Positions 1-7,744 are shown, numbered from the stretch's first letter. The stretch: 30,789 nucleotides of DNA from CBDUQN01 sp965369375 (GCA_965369375.1 CBDUQN010000034.1:1-30789); one strand, 5' to 3'. Program-made: numbers and translations. Notes: generated by a model not told the origin, from the sequence alone.

Positions 1-1
1 C

Positions 2-604
2 AAGCCAATCTCACAACAAAGTGATAACGCCTCCGGGAAAGGCCACAAGCCACCCTTCCAATTCCTGACCCGCCTCATACCTCTCGCCGTGATTGCGGTG
101 ATGCTCATGCTCCTGCTGCCGCACCTCAAGCGGGGCACGGCGGTCAACGAGCTCCTCGTCAATGTGGAACCTCCCATCGGGCTTCAAACCTATAATACCG
201 CTTCCGACACCCTCAACACGCTTCTCTACGATGGCCTGAAACGATTCGGCAGGAAGGACTATGATGAAGCGGCCCGGCTTCTCAGCAAAGCCTACTTTTT
301 CAGCACGGTGAAAATGCGGGAAAAGGAATTCTCGTCCTACCCCGAGGATCTGCGCTTCTACTTCGGCCTCACTTACTTCTACCGCAACCAGGCGGCAAAG
401 GGAATCCCGCTGCTCGAGGAGGAGGCGCTCAAAGAGCCGGACGACGAAAAGTACCCCTGGTACCTCGCCCATCTCTACCTGGCAGTCGGCGAAAATGAAA
501 AAGCCGCGGATAGGTTTCAGGCAGTCGTTTCTCTCGGGGGATCACTCTCTGCGGCGGCGGGAGAGAAGCTGGAAGCGTTGAATGCCGCCGCTGCAGGTAG
601 ATGA
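2..604 (+). CDS. Membrane-anchored TPR-like protein, 5' end outside the window
   Basis: The reading frame is open from base 2, so the gene begins upstream of the window; the first in-window start-like codon is a GTG at 89. About 20 residues in comes a hydrophobic stretch (roughly FLTRLIPLAVIAVMLMLLLP), a single membrane-spanning segment. It is followed by about 150 residues of helical, Ala/Leu/Tyr-rich repeats typical of tetratricopeptide folds (FGRKDYDEAARLLSKAYFF; LYLAVGENEKAADRFQAVV). The likely arrangement is a cytoplasmic N-terminus (possibly an anti-sigma-type zinc finger, not visible) and a periplasmic TPR domain that binds a protein partner. The 3' end (EKLEALNAAAAGR-stop) is repeated in degenerate form 59 bp downstream. 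The TPR assignment is from sequence pattern only. Confidence 0.75.
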   Translation, partial: KPISQQSDNASGKGHKPPFQFLTRLIPLAVIAVMLMLLLPHLKRGTAVNELLVNVEPPIGLQTYNTASDTLNTLLYDGLKRFGRKDYDEAARLLSKAYFFSTVKMREKEFSSYPEDLRFYFGLTYFYRNQAAKGIPLLEEEALKEPDDEKYPWYLAHLYLAVGENEKAADRFQAVVSLGGSLSAAAGEKLEALNAAAAGR

Positions 605-670
605 ACGGCCGTAGGGGCAAAGGGAAGTTCGAGGCGTTGAATGTTTCCGGCGAAGGCAAATGATCGATCG
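556..670 (+). repeat. Degenerate 59-bp tandem duplication of a gene 3' end
   Basis: Bases 563-611 and 622-670 match at 34 of 49 positions with no gap, including an identical 10-base core GCGTTGAATG. Copy 1 encodes EKLEALNAAAAGR-stop, the end of the TPR gene. Copy 2, read in its own frame, encodes GKFEALNVSGEGK-stop with the TGA at the same place. Copy 2 is out of frame with the gene and has no start codon of its own, so it is probably a fossil duplication. Confidence 0.7.
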
Positions 671-677
671 CGGAGGT

Positions 678-1364
678 TCACAGGCGAAAGAGCTTCTTTG
701 CCGCCCGAACAGGACGGACGAGGAAGGGGAAGAGACGCTTGATCGCGGCCTTGCGGTGGCGCTTCCTGAACCAACCGGCGCGTTCTCCGATATAGATAAT
801 GAGCGAGTGCTCGTTTGACATAATGAATGGGCCCCCAAGCTCTTCGAGCTCCTCGAAATGCTTTCGCTCCCACTGGAACTTGTGGGCCTGGTACGGATTG
901 CCGAACGTCTCGTCACCGGAATGTATGTCTTTCGGCGTGGCTATAAGAACATTTCTGCCGACCCCCATACACTGTTCTAAAATACGCACCCCCTCTTCAT
1001 ATTCAAAATGTTCGAGTATATCTATAAGAAGAACGAGATCGTATTTTGTTTCTATGGTCGGCAGAACATCAAGTGCGTTGCCAACGTAAATACGATCGTA
1101 AATGTAATCGTGAACCGGCGTGAGATAGCTCTCGAACACCTCGATGCCGTCTATTCGTTTCTTCCAGTCACCGTACGTTTTCCTGCCGTCCCAGAGCTCG
1201 AGGTACTCTCTCGAGAGAAAACCGTACTTGCCGAAGCCGACACCGATGTCGAGAACACTCTCCGGATTGGAGCGAACGATCAAGTCCATTATCTGATTCA
1301 GCTGATACAAAAAGCTCGTCGGCACTGCTACCCTTCTCTCGAATCTCGAGCACACTACCCTCAT
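678..1364 (-). CDS. Class I SAM-dependent methyltransferase
   Basis: A 228-aa protein with a Rossmann methyltransferase core. Motif I is VLDIGVGFGKYG at residues 38-48, an acidic residue at the end of beta-2 is near E75, and the beta-4 motif is YDLVLLIDILEHF at 108-120. The LEH after motif II resembles Methyltransf_11/23-type enzymes, so it should transfer a methyl group from S-adenosylmethionine; the acceptor cannot be told. The C-terminus is strongly basic (RKRHRKAAIKRLF...RAAKKLFRL), suggesting membrane or nucleic acid association. No Shine-Dalgarno precedes the first ATG; a GTG at 1325 with GAAGG just upstream would give a 13-residue shorter protein and may be the true start. It appears to be transcribed alone. 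Confidence 0.85.
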   Translation of the reverse strand: MRVVCSRFERRVAVPTSFLYQLNQIMDLIVRSNPESVLDIGVGFGKYGFLSREYLELWDGRKTYGDWKKRIDGIEVFESYLTPVHDYIYDRIYVGNALDVLPTIETKYDLVLLIDILEHFEYEEGVRILEQCMGVGRNVLIATPKDIHSGDETFGNPYQAHKFQWERKHFEELEELGGPFIMSNEHSLIIYIGERAGWFRKRHRKAAIKRLFPFLVRPVRAAKKLFRL

Positions 1365-1485
1365 TCACGCGCTTGCATTATAAACGTAAAAACATCCCGC
1401 CTCAATCCAGAATATTGGGGAAAATCCACTCCCGGCATTGGGAGCAGATATTCTCGCAATTACCAGAAGTTATAATTGAGAACTA

Positions 1486-1519
1486 TTACAATCGCTCCCG
1501 ACGTCGGGAGTGATTGTAA
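1486..1519. repeat. 34-bp near-perfect palindrome, no loop
   Basis: Left arm 1486-1502 and right arm 1503-1519 are complementary at 16 of 17 positions; the exception is a G-T pair (1494/1511) that would be a wobble in RNA. The centre is CTCCCGACGTCGGGAG. No T-run follows, so it is not a standard intrinsic terminator. A dimeric-regulator site, a cruciform or a remnant of a mobile element are all possible. Confidence 0.8.
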
Positions 1520-1629
1520 CTATTCTTATTTATCCTCTGTGAGCATCAGGGAAAGGTCCACTCCCGAAGCCGGCGGAAAAAACCGGCCACTTTTATTAAT
1601 CAATCCTGTAATAAGCAGAGAGCACGTTC

Positions 1630-1660
1630 GTGCTCAAATCAAACAGTGCTCAAATCAAAC
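1630..1660 (+). repeat. 16-bp direct tandem repeat
   Basis: GTGCTCAAATCAAAC at 1630-1644 recurs exactly at 1646-1660. The second copy ends 4 bp before the -35 box of the tRNA-Leu promoter, so it may be an upstream activating or UP-like element. Confidence 0.75.
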
Positions 1661-1664
1661 CGGC

Positions 1665-1693
1665 TTGACAACGGCCATGCCGTCAATTATTGT
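1665..1693 (+). promoter_or_regulatory. Sigma-70-type promoter of tRNA-Leu
   Basis: TTGACA at 1665-1670, a 17-bp spacer, then TATTGT at 1688-1693. Transcription would start near 1700, about 19 bp before the tRNA. The consensus -35 and ideal spacing fit a stable-RNA promoter. Confidence 0.7.
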
Positions 1694-1718
1694 AAAAGCT
1701 CTGAAATGAAGTGACTAT

Positions 1719-1802
1719 GCCTGAGTGGTGGAACTGGTAGACGCGCTGCGTTCAGGGCGCAGTGGGGTTCTCCCCGTGGGGGTTCGACTCCCCCCTCAGG
1801 CA
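1719..1802 (+). tRNA. trnL: tRNA-Leu (anticodon CAG)
   Basis: The 84-nt gene folds as a class II tRNA. The acceptor arm GCCTGAG (1719-1725) pairs with CTCAGGC (1795-1801), and the discriminator is A1802. The anticodon stem CTGCG/CGCAG encloses the loop TTCAGGG, giving anticodon CAG, which reads CUG. There is a long variable arm (TGGGGTTCTCCCCG region) and a T arm GGGGG-TTCGACT-CCCCC. CCA is not encoded. Six T residues follow immediately (1803-1808) and may end transcription. Confidence 0.96.
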
Positions 1803-1851
1803 TTTTTTAAGAGCCTAGCACGACAGAAACGTATCGCGTTGCCGGATCAGC

Positions 1852-1865
1852 TTCAGATTTCTGAA
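1852..1865. promoter_or_regulatory. Candidate operator palindrome upstream of the OsmC gene
   Basis: TTCAGA-TT-TCTGAA is a perfect inverted repeat with a 2-bp gap, 57 bp before the OsmC start codon. Its position and form fit a dimeric repressor site. No clear -35/-10 pair is seen beside it. Confidence 0.35.
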
Positions 1866-1921
1866 AATGCGCATCATAACGATAAACCCGTTTTTTCGAA
1901 TTAATCACACAAGGAGGGGCC

Positions 1922-2320
1922 ATGGATATCGTCGTAACATTTCCCGGTAACAAGAAAGTCGATGCCGAGTACAAGGGTTTCACCATTCACACCGATCAAC
2001 CCGTACACGCCGGCGGGGACGGCACCGCTCCCGCCCCGTTCGATCTATTTCTCGCATCAATCGCCACGTGCGGCGGCATTTATATAGTCAACTATCTCGA
2101 AAGACACCGCATGCCGCTCGAGGGAGTGCGGCTCATTATGCGGACGACGAAAGACGAGAAGAGCAGAATGATCACGAAGATCGCGATCGACATCGAGCTG
2201 CCGCCCGACTTTCCCGAGCGGTACAAGGGAAGCCTGATAAAATCCGTCGACCTCTGTTCGGTAAAAAAGCATATCAAGAACGGGCCCGAGTTCGAGCTGA
2301 GGACAGTTACCGCGGAGTGA
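1922..2320 (+). CDS. OsmC/Ohr-family thiol peroxidase-like protein
   Basis: A 132-aa protein of normal OsmC length. It has the family's N-terminal strand, the APAPFDLFLASIATCGG segment with Cys50, the central helix, and the second conserved Cys112 (VDLCSVKKH). In OsmC and Ohr proteins these two cysteines reduce organic hydroperoxides; the sequence is nearest the YhfA-like branch, whose physiological role is less certain. The start is supported by AAGGAGGGG 4-5 bp before the ATG. It is probably monocistronic, with a candidate operator at 1852-1865, and converges on the DPP IV gene. Confidence 0.9.
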   Translation: MDIVVTFPGNKKVDAEYKGFTIHTDQPVHAGGDGTAPAPFDLFLASIATCGGIYIVNYLERHRMPLEGVRLIMRTTKDEKSRMITKIAIDIELPPDFPERYKGSLIKSVDLCSVKKHIKNGPEFELRTVTAE

Positions 2321-2332
2321 TCGGGCGGAAAA

Positions 2333-2364
2333 AAAGTGACCACTTTCTTGCTGCCGGCGCCGGC
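2333..2364. repeat. Two palindromes between convergent genes
   Basis: AAAGTG-AC-CACTTT (2333-2346) is followed by GCCGGCGCCGGC (2353-2364). They sit in the 61-bp gap between the ends of the OsmC and DPP IV genes and may act as a bidirectional transcription stop, although neither has a clean T-run. Confidence 0.45.
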
Positions 2365-2381
2365 GGTAAAACTCTAGCCAC

Positions 2382-4769
2382 TTACGGGCAGTGGGCGTCG
2401 GGATCACCCTTGAGGTACCGTTCGAAGTGCCTCGTTATCTTCCTGAAGAGATGTATCCTGCTCGCATTGGCCCGAATGCCGTGCTTTCCGGCGGGGTAGA
2501 ACATCACCTCGAAATCCACGCCGCTCGCTATCAGGGCGTCGACGAGCTGAACGGTGTCCTGGAAATGGACATTATCGTCGCCCATGCCGTGTATGAGCAG
2601 CAGGTGGTTCTTCAGGCTGTCCGCATAGGTGATCGGCGAGCCCTTCCGGTACGCCTCCGGCTCCTCCTCCGGCAGCCCTAGACGTTCCTCCGTGTAATGC
2701 GTATCGTAGTTTCGCCAATCGTTGACCGGCGCCACGGCGGCGCCCGCCTTGAAGGCATCGGGATAGACGAGCATCGCGAGAGAGGTCATGTAACCGCCGT
2801 AACTCCAGCCCCACATGCCGACACGCCCGGGATCGACGAAGGGCAGCTTTTCGAGATACTCGAGACCCGTCATCTCGTCCTCGAGGTCGGATCCGCCGAT
2901 ATCGAGATGAACATCGGTCCGGAACTTCCTGCCGTAGCCCGAGCTTCCCCGGTAATCGAGATCGAGGAGGACGTAGCCTTTTCCGAGAAGATACATGTCG
3001 TAGAGGGTTCGCCAACGCCATCCCTTGAAGATCGACTGGGAATAGCCGCCGCCGTGCACGCATATGATTGCCGGATATTCCGGCTCGAAATTCCTGGAGT
3101 AGAGGCCGTCGTGGAGCTTTTCGACATCGATCGTCCCGAGATCAGGCGGGAGAAGAACGAGCCCGTGTATCATCTCTCCATCGAGGCGGCTTTTCATCGT
3201 TATGTATTGCGGGATCGGAATCGCCAGATCATAGAATTCCTTCGCCGGTGATTCGGTGACTCTCTGAAGCTCCCCGGGAATAGGCCAGATCGTCCCCTCG
3301 TACAGCGCTGCTGCTTTTCCGTAACCCCTGTCGGTTTTGTCCTGCGATGCGCCGGTTACCGCGACCCCCTTCATCGACTTGATGACATAGAGATCGTACG
3401 GATTCGCCAGGTTGGAGTAACTGACAGCCGCCCTCTTCACGTTGCCGGGAAGCGACGAACGGTACCACCCCTCGCCGGGGGTGACCTTGTACTTTTTTCC
3501 GTTCCTCTCGACGCGGTAGAGATGGCGCTGCGCCGCCTCTACTTCCGTCGATGTGTACCAGATATTCCCCTTGTCGTCGACAAGATGAAAATCGGTGACT
3601 TCCCAGTCGCCCTTGGTGAGCATCTCGACATCGCCGGTATACCACTCGATCCGGTAGATATGATTCCAGCCGCTTTTCTCGGAAGTGTAGTAGCAGAGCT
3701 TGCCCTTGTTATCCCAATGAATATCGATTTTATTGGCATTGACCCATTTGTCGTCCCGTTCGGTGAAGAGCGTATCGATCGAACCGGAGGCCGGATCCGC
3801 GGCGAGATAATGGAGGGCTTTTAGATTCCTGGGCTCGATCAGAACGAGAAGCCGCTTTCCCCCCGGGTGCCAGTCCACCCGAACGATATACTCGTCGCGA
3901 AGCACGCCCGGTTCGATCCAGACCGTTTCTCTCGTCGCGACATCGAGGACACCGAGACGCTTGATCCCGTTCGCCCCGCCGGCGACGGGCCTGAGCTGCC
4001 TGCGGACCTCGACGAATGCCCCGAGGTAATCAGGTATGAGAAGCTCGCGTATCGGGCTTACATCGGTCTGCACATACGCGATTCGCTTTCCGTCGGGAGA
4101 CCACCAGTACGCTTCGTCACGTCCCACCTCTTCGTAATCGATGTAATCTCCGAGTCCATTGTAGAGCGTTTCGTTTCCCGAGTCGGTGAGCTGTACGGTC
4201 AAGCCGGATCCGAGCTCCATCATCCAGATATTGTTCTCGCGGATAAAAGCGATACGCCTCCCGTCGGGAGAGAAGGAGGGATCCGTTTCGGATGCGGCCG
4301 TTCTGAAGATGCGCCGCACATCGCCGGATTTGACATCGAGTAGAAATAAATCCCCCTTGAGCGGAAAGAGAATCTTTCTGCTATCGGGAGACCAGTGAAA
4401 CGAGAAGATCCCCCCGCCGCTCCGGCGGAGTGCCTCGAGGCGATCGATCTCCGCCCTCGTCATCTCCGACGTGACGCCTTCCTCCAGCACCGCCGCATCG
4501 GTGGCGCGCCGGAGTTTTTTTCCGTTGGAATCACAGAGCCAGATATCGTAGAACCGCACTCCCTCATCGTTCCAGCGGAAGGCGATCGTCTTGCCGTCGG
4601 GAGACCAAGCGACCGATCGCGGCGTTGTACCGGTTAGACTCGGATGGGTATACATCCGCTCGATCGTGAGCTTTTCCGCGCGCGATGGTGCAAGGGAAAT
4701 ACTGATAAAGGTGAGCAAGAGCAAGAGAGCGAGTGCGATGGGGGATCGGTTGTTGCGGCGCTTACACAT
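2382..4769 (-). CDS. Dipeptidyl peptidase IV (peptidase family S9B), secreted
   Basis: A 795-aa protein with a signal peptide (residues about 8-31, Leu-rich core). A beta-propeller of WD40/DPPIV_N type follows (about 45-500; repeated WSPDGK/FSPDGRRIAF motifs), then an alpha/beta-hydrolase domain (about 540-790). The catalytic triad is visible: Ser656 in GWSYGG, Asp731 in HGMGDDNVHFQ and His763 in AGKHGI. A double Glu (E213-E214 in DYEEV) matches the N-terminus-binding pair of true DPP IV, so it should cleave X-Pro or X-Ala dipeptides outside the cytoplasm. It lies 143 bp downstream of the inactive M16 gene, and its ribosome-binding site and start region are duplicated. Confidence 0.93.
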   Translation of the reverse strand: MCKRRNNRSPIALALLLLLTFISISLAPSRAEKLTIERMYTHPSLTGTTPRSVAWSPDGKTIAFRWNDEGVRFYDIWLCDSNGKKLRRATDAAVLEEGVTSEMTRAEIDRLEALRRSGGGIFSFHWSPDSRKILFPLKGDLFLLDVKSGDVRRIFRTAASETDPSFSPDGRRIAFIRENNIWMMELGSGLTVQLTDSGNETLYNGLGDYIDYEEVGRDEAYWWSPDGKRIAYVQTDVSPIRELLIPDYLGAFVEVRRQLRPVAGGANGIKRLGVLDVATRETVWIEPGVLRDEYIVRVDWHPGGKRLLVLIEPRNLKALHYLAADPASGSIDTLFTERDDKWVNANKIDIHWDNKGKLCYYTSEKSGWNHIYRIEWYTGDVEMLTKGDWEVTDFHLVDDKGNIWYTSTEVEAAQRHLYRVERNGKKYKVTPGEGWYRSSLPGNVKRAAVSYSNLANPYDLYVIKSMKGVAVTGASQDKTDRGYGKAAALYEGTIWPIPGELQRVTESPAKEFYDLAIPIPQYITMKSRLDGEMIHGLVLLPPDLGTIDVEKLHDGLYSRNFEPEYPAIICVHGGGYSQSIFKGWRWRTLYDMYLLGKGYVLLDLDYRGSSGYGRKFRTDVHLDIGGSDLEDEMTGLEYLEKLPFVDPGRVGMWGWSYGGYMTSLAMLVYPDAFKAGAAVAPVNDWRNYDTHYTEERLGLPEEEPEAYRKGSPITYADSLKNHLLLIHGMGDDNVHFQDTVQLVDALIASGVDFEVMFYPAGKHGIRANASRIHLFRKITRHFERYLKGDPDAHCP

Positions 4770-4800
4770 TTATTAATCTCCTTCTGAATAAAAAATGCAT
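4762..4800 (-). CDS. Possible 12-codon leader ORF in front of DPP IV
   Basis: The duplicated start region gives a complete extra initiation site: AAGGAG, spacer, ATG at 4800, then MHFLFRRRLINV and TAA at 4762-4764. The stop codon overlaps the start of DPP IV (ATGTGTAA), an arrangement suited to translational coupling. The peptide itself is just the translated repeat and probably has no function of its own. Confidence 0.4.
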   Translation of the reverse strand: MHFLFRRRLINV

Positions 4801-4829
4801 TTATCAATCTCCTTCTGAATAAGAAATGT
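4768..4829 (-). repeat. 31-bp tandem duplication of a ribosome-binding site and start codon
   Basis: Units 4768-4798 and 4799-4829 differ at only two positions (4774/4805 and 4792/4823). Each carries TTCAGAAGGAGATT followed by an ATG on the minus strand. The near-identity suggests a recent event. Confidence 0.9.
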
Positions 4830-4851
4830 CACAAGGGTACATAATACCGGT

Positions 4852-4868
4852 GGCGGCATGCTGCCGCC
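4852..4868. repeat. Intercistronic hairpin between M16 and DPP IV genes
   Basis: GGCGGCA-TGC-TGCCGCC, a 7-bp GC stem with a 3-base loop, lies 45 bp after the inactive M16 stop. With no T-run it may act as a partial terminator or mRNA-stabilising hairpin within the operon. Confidence 0.5.
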
Positions 4869-4912
4869 CGCCGGCGTTCTCGTGCACGATTCTTGTTCGG
4901 GTGGTAATCAGT

Positions 4913-6301
4913 CTATTCGATCTCGTCGATGTCGACAACCTCGATCTTGCCGAGCCCCGCGAGCTGATCCTTCGTTTCCTCGTAATTCGTGAGAACGAGG
5001 ATCAGGCAGTCGCTCGTATGGAAGTGTTCTTTCGCGACGCGCATGATGTCTTCCGAGGAGACTTCATCTATCTTCGCGCGGTACTTGCCGGCGAGATCTT
5101 TCGGAAGACCGTAGAACTCGATCTCGGTGAGCCATTCGGCGAGATCGTCGTTCGTTTCGAGATCGAAGGGAAAGAGACCCGATATGTAGCGCTTCGTATT
5201 CCCGAGTTCCTCCTCTCCGATCGCCTCGGTGCGCATCCTTTCGACCTGTTCGAGTGCCACATCGATCGTCTCTCTCAACGTCGGATTTTTCGTGAAGGTT
5301 GAAACGAGAAAGAGCCCGCCGTTGCGCAGATAGTACATGCTGCTCCGCGCACCGTAGGAAAGCCCCCGGTTCACCCTGATCTCGTCCATGAGGCGGGAGG
5401 TGAATCCGCCGCCCAGGAGGCTGTTGCCGACGAGCAGGGGAAAGTAATCGGGCGTACTTCGCCCGACGGCGATATTACCGATCCTGATCTGGCTCTGCGT
5501 CGCATCGGGCTTGTTGATAACGATCACCCTTCTGCCGGTGCCTGCGCCGGGCTCGAATGGATCGATCCGGCGAACCGCACCCGTGCCCTGCCAGGAAGCG
5601 AAACGCTTCTTCACGGAGTCGAGCGCCTTCTTGACATTCACTTCACCGACGATCGTGAGGATGCTTCCCTTGGGAAGATAATTTGATTTGTGAAAGCTTA
5701 CTATATCATCGCGTGTTATCGCCGTTACGCTTGCCTGATATCCTGCCGTTGGATTTGCGTACGGATGACTGCCTGCAATAGCCCTGATGAACTCGCGCGT
5801 GGCTATCGATGAAGGGCTCTCCTTTTCGCCGAGGATCTCCGCTTTGATGATACCACGCTCCCGCTCGACTTCCTCGTCGGCGAAATCGGGTTTTAGGGCA
5901 ACCATGGCGAGATACCCGAGCGCCCTCTCGAAATCGCGTGACATGAAATCCGCCGTGATCATCGTGTAGTCGCGGGTGGCGGCAGCGTTGAGGCGTCCGC
6001 CCATGCCCTCGACGGATTCGGCGATCTCGTCCGCCCCCATGCCGCCGGCGCCCTTCAGGAGCAACCGCGCGGTAAAATTCGCCTCGCCCTCTCTGCCGGC
6101 GCCATCGTGCGCCGATCCCGCGGGGACGAGGAGATTTATCGACACGAGGGGAACCTCGCGCATCTCCATGACGAACACCGTGAGGCCGTTCTTCAATGTG
6201 CTCTGCTTGTATGAAGGGAGCTTTACACCCTTGGGGCCCGCCATGAGAGACGTGGACACGACGAAAATCATCGCCACTATTAATATTATTAATCTTTTCA
6301 T
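4913..6301 (-). CDS. M16-family peptidase-like subunit lacking the zinc site
   Basis: A 462-aa protein with a signal peptide (MKRLIILIVAMIFVV...) and the two M16 half-domains, including the C-terminal signature RLMDEIRVNRGLSYG. The zinc-binding HxxEH is absent; the matching place reads REGEANFTARLL, so this is the non-catalytic partner. In bacterial heterodimeric M16 systems such a subunit pairs with an active one, here the gene immediately upstream (40 bp gap). I chose the ATG at 6301 because GGAGGAG (6308-6314) lies 6 bp before it; the in-frame ATG at 6316 overlaps that Shine-Dalgarno. Probable role: substrate-binding half of a periplasmic peptidase. Confidence 0.9.
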   Translation of the reverse strand: MKRLIILIVAMIFVVSTSLMAGPKGVKLPSYKQSTLKNGLTVFVMEMREVPLVSINLLVPAGSAHDGAGREGEANFTARLLLKGAGGMGADEIAESVEGMGGRLNAAATRDYTMITADFMSRDFERALGYLAMVALKPDFADEEVERERGIIKAEILGEKESPSSIATREFIRAIAGSHPYANPTAGYQASVTAITRDDIVSFHKSNYLPKGSILTIVGEVNVKKALDSVKKRFASWQGTGAVRRIDPFEPGAGTGRRVIVINKPDATQSQIRIGNIAVGRSTPDYFPLLVGNSLLGGGFTSRLMDEIRVNRGLSYGARSSMYYLRNGGLFLVSTFTKNPTLRETIDVALEQVERMRTEAIGEEELGNTKRYISGLFPFDLETNDDLAEWLTEIEFYGLPKDLAGKYRAKIDEVSSEDIMRVAKEHFHTSDCLILVLTNYEETKDQLAGLGKIEVVDIDEIE

Positions 6302-6341
6302 GGTTTTCTCCTCCATAAAAAATATAGATTCCGGATTCCCG

Positions 6342-7703
6342 CTATTTCTCTGGCACGAGTGTAACGATATTGCATCCCCTATCGATGAAATACGTCTCGG
6401 CGGCGTGTTTGATATCGTCTGAAGTCACCGCATGGTATCCATCTACTACCTTTGTTATCATATTATAATCTCCGAAGAGAATCTCGTAGCGGCCTATCTT
6501 CGAAGCCTTGCCGTTTACCGTCTGCATGCTCCTAACAAAATCGGCTTCGAGCATGTTCTTCGCCTTTGCGAGTTCATCATCGCTAACGCCATTCATCTTG
6601 ATTTCCTCGATGATCGCATAAATCGCTTCTTCACCTTCGACCGCCTCTCGGTCAGGCTTCATTTTCGCACCGAAGACGAAGAGGCTCGTATCGACCCGCC
6701 AAGAATAATATGCGTATGCGCGCACGGCGATGCCGAGCTCGCGCACGAGGGAGCGGTAGAGCCTGGAGCTCCGTCCGGTTGAGAGTATCGCCTGGAGCAC
6801 CTCGAGTGCGTACAGATCCTCCGAGCTCACCGGCGGTGACTTGTAGCCGATCATGATCTCGGGGAGTTCCGCCTTCATGTGCACGACGGCGCGCCGGAGT
6901 CCGAGCTGTTCGGGCTCCTTCGTCCTGACCGGCTCGGGCGGATCATGGGCGGGGAGGGGGACATAATACTGATCGATCAATTTTTGCGCATCCTTCGTCT
7001 CGAAATCACCCGCGATGATGAGAATCGCGTTGTTCGGCGAGTAGTAGGTCTTGAAGTACTCGACGCAATCTTCACGGTTAATCTTCTCGAGATCGGACAT
7101 CCAGCCGATCACCGGCCAGCTGTAGGGGTGTGCCTTGAATGCGAGGGCAGAGAGCTCCTCGCGCATGCGGCCTCCGATCGAGTTATCGATGCGCAGGCGC
7201 CGCTCCTCTTTGACGACGCCCATCTCGGATTCGATGTACTTCGGATCGAATGAGAGCGAGCGCATACGATCGGTGTCCAAATCTATGAGGAGCTCGAGAA
7301 CGTCGCTCGAGGCATCCTCGTAATACGCCGTTACGTCGTTCGAGGTGAAGGCGTTCGAATATCCGCCGTTCGCCTCGAGTATTCGATCGAATTCTTTCGG
7401 GCCGTACTTCTCGGCGCCGTTGAACATCATGTGTTCGATGAAGTGTGAGATCCCCGTGATGCCGGGACGTTCATTGCGGCTTCCGACGTGATAGAATGTC
7501 TGGCGGCTGACGACGGGAACGGAGTGATCCTCGAGAAGTATTACCTTGAGCCCGTTTTCGAGAACCGTCTCGGTCACGTCGAGTCCGAAACCACTTTCTC
7601 CCTTTTTCGCCGCCGCCAGGGTCACCGGCGCCGCTGCGATGATAAAGACGACTATCGACAGCAGGCCCGTGAATCCCCGCATACTCAAACGGCTGGATAT
7701 CAT
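6342..7703 (-). CDS. M16-family zinc peptidase, catalytic subunit, secreted
   Basis: A 453-aa pitrilysin/processing-peptidase-like protein with a signal peptide (residues about 8-31). Zinc ligands and the catalytic Glu are intact: His87, Glu90 and His91 in ISHFIEHMMFNG, and the distal ligand Glu167 (KEERRL), 76 residues after the second His, as the family requires. The C-terminal half keeps the R/Y-containing region (GRSSRLYRSLVRELG). It is the first gene of the minus-strand peptidase set (active M16, inactive M16, DPP IV). GAAGGGGGG precedes the ATG. It likely degrades peptides in the periplasm or at the cell surface as a heterodimer. Confidence 0.94.
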   Translation of the reverse strand: MISSRLSMRGFTGLLSIVVFIIAAAPVTLAAAKKGESGFGLDVTETVLENGLKVILLEDHSVPVVSRQTFYHVGSRNERPGITGISHFIEHMMFNGAEKYGPKEFDRILEANGGYSNAFTSNDVTAYYEDASSDVLELLIDLDTDRMRSLSFDPKYIESEMGVVKEERRLRIDNSIGGRMREELSALAFKAHPYSWPVIGWMSDLEKINREDCVEYFKTYYSPNNAILIIAGDFETKDAQKLIDQYYVPLPAHDPPEPVRTKEPEQLGLRRAVVHMKAELPEIMIGYKSPPVSSEDLYALEVLQAILSTGRSSRLYRSLVRELGIAVRAYAYYSWRVDTSLFVFGAKMKPDREAVEGEEAIYAIIEEIKMNGVSDDELAKAKNMLEADFVRSMQTVNGKASKIGRYEILFGDYNMITKVVDGYHAVTSDDIKHAAETYFIDRGCNIVTLVPEK

Positions 7704-7744
7704 GCTGGATCCCCCCTTCGTGCGGTTGCACCGAGAATGAAGAC

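Larger units (their letters stand above)
1365..1718. other. Gene-free stretch with palindromes, a tandem repeat and the tRNA promoter
   Basis: No convincing gene. It holds a CTCCC/GGGAG hairpin near 1425-1443 flanked by AATAT/ATATT, the 34-bp palindrome at 1486-1519, a GCCGG/CCGGC hairpin near 1570-1590, GAGCACG-TT-CGTGCTC at about 1620-1635, a 16-bp direct repeat at 1630-1660, and the tRNA promoter. A 77-codon open frame starting at 1476 runs straight through the palindrome and looks random. Confidence 0.7.

Noticed and set aside
1476..1709. 77-codon plus-strand frame before the tRNA
   Set aside because: It runs through the 34-bp palindrome and the tRNA promoter, and has no ribosome-binding site.
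1719..1802. tRNA-associated integration site
   Set aside because: No integrase gene and no direct repeat of the tRNA 3' end were seen in the window.
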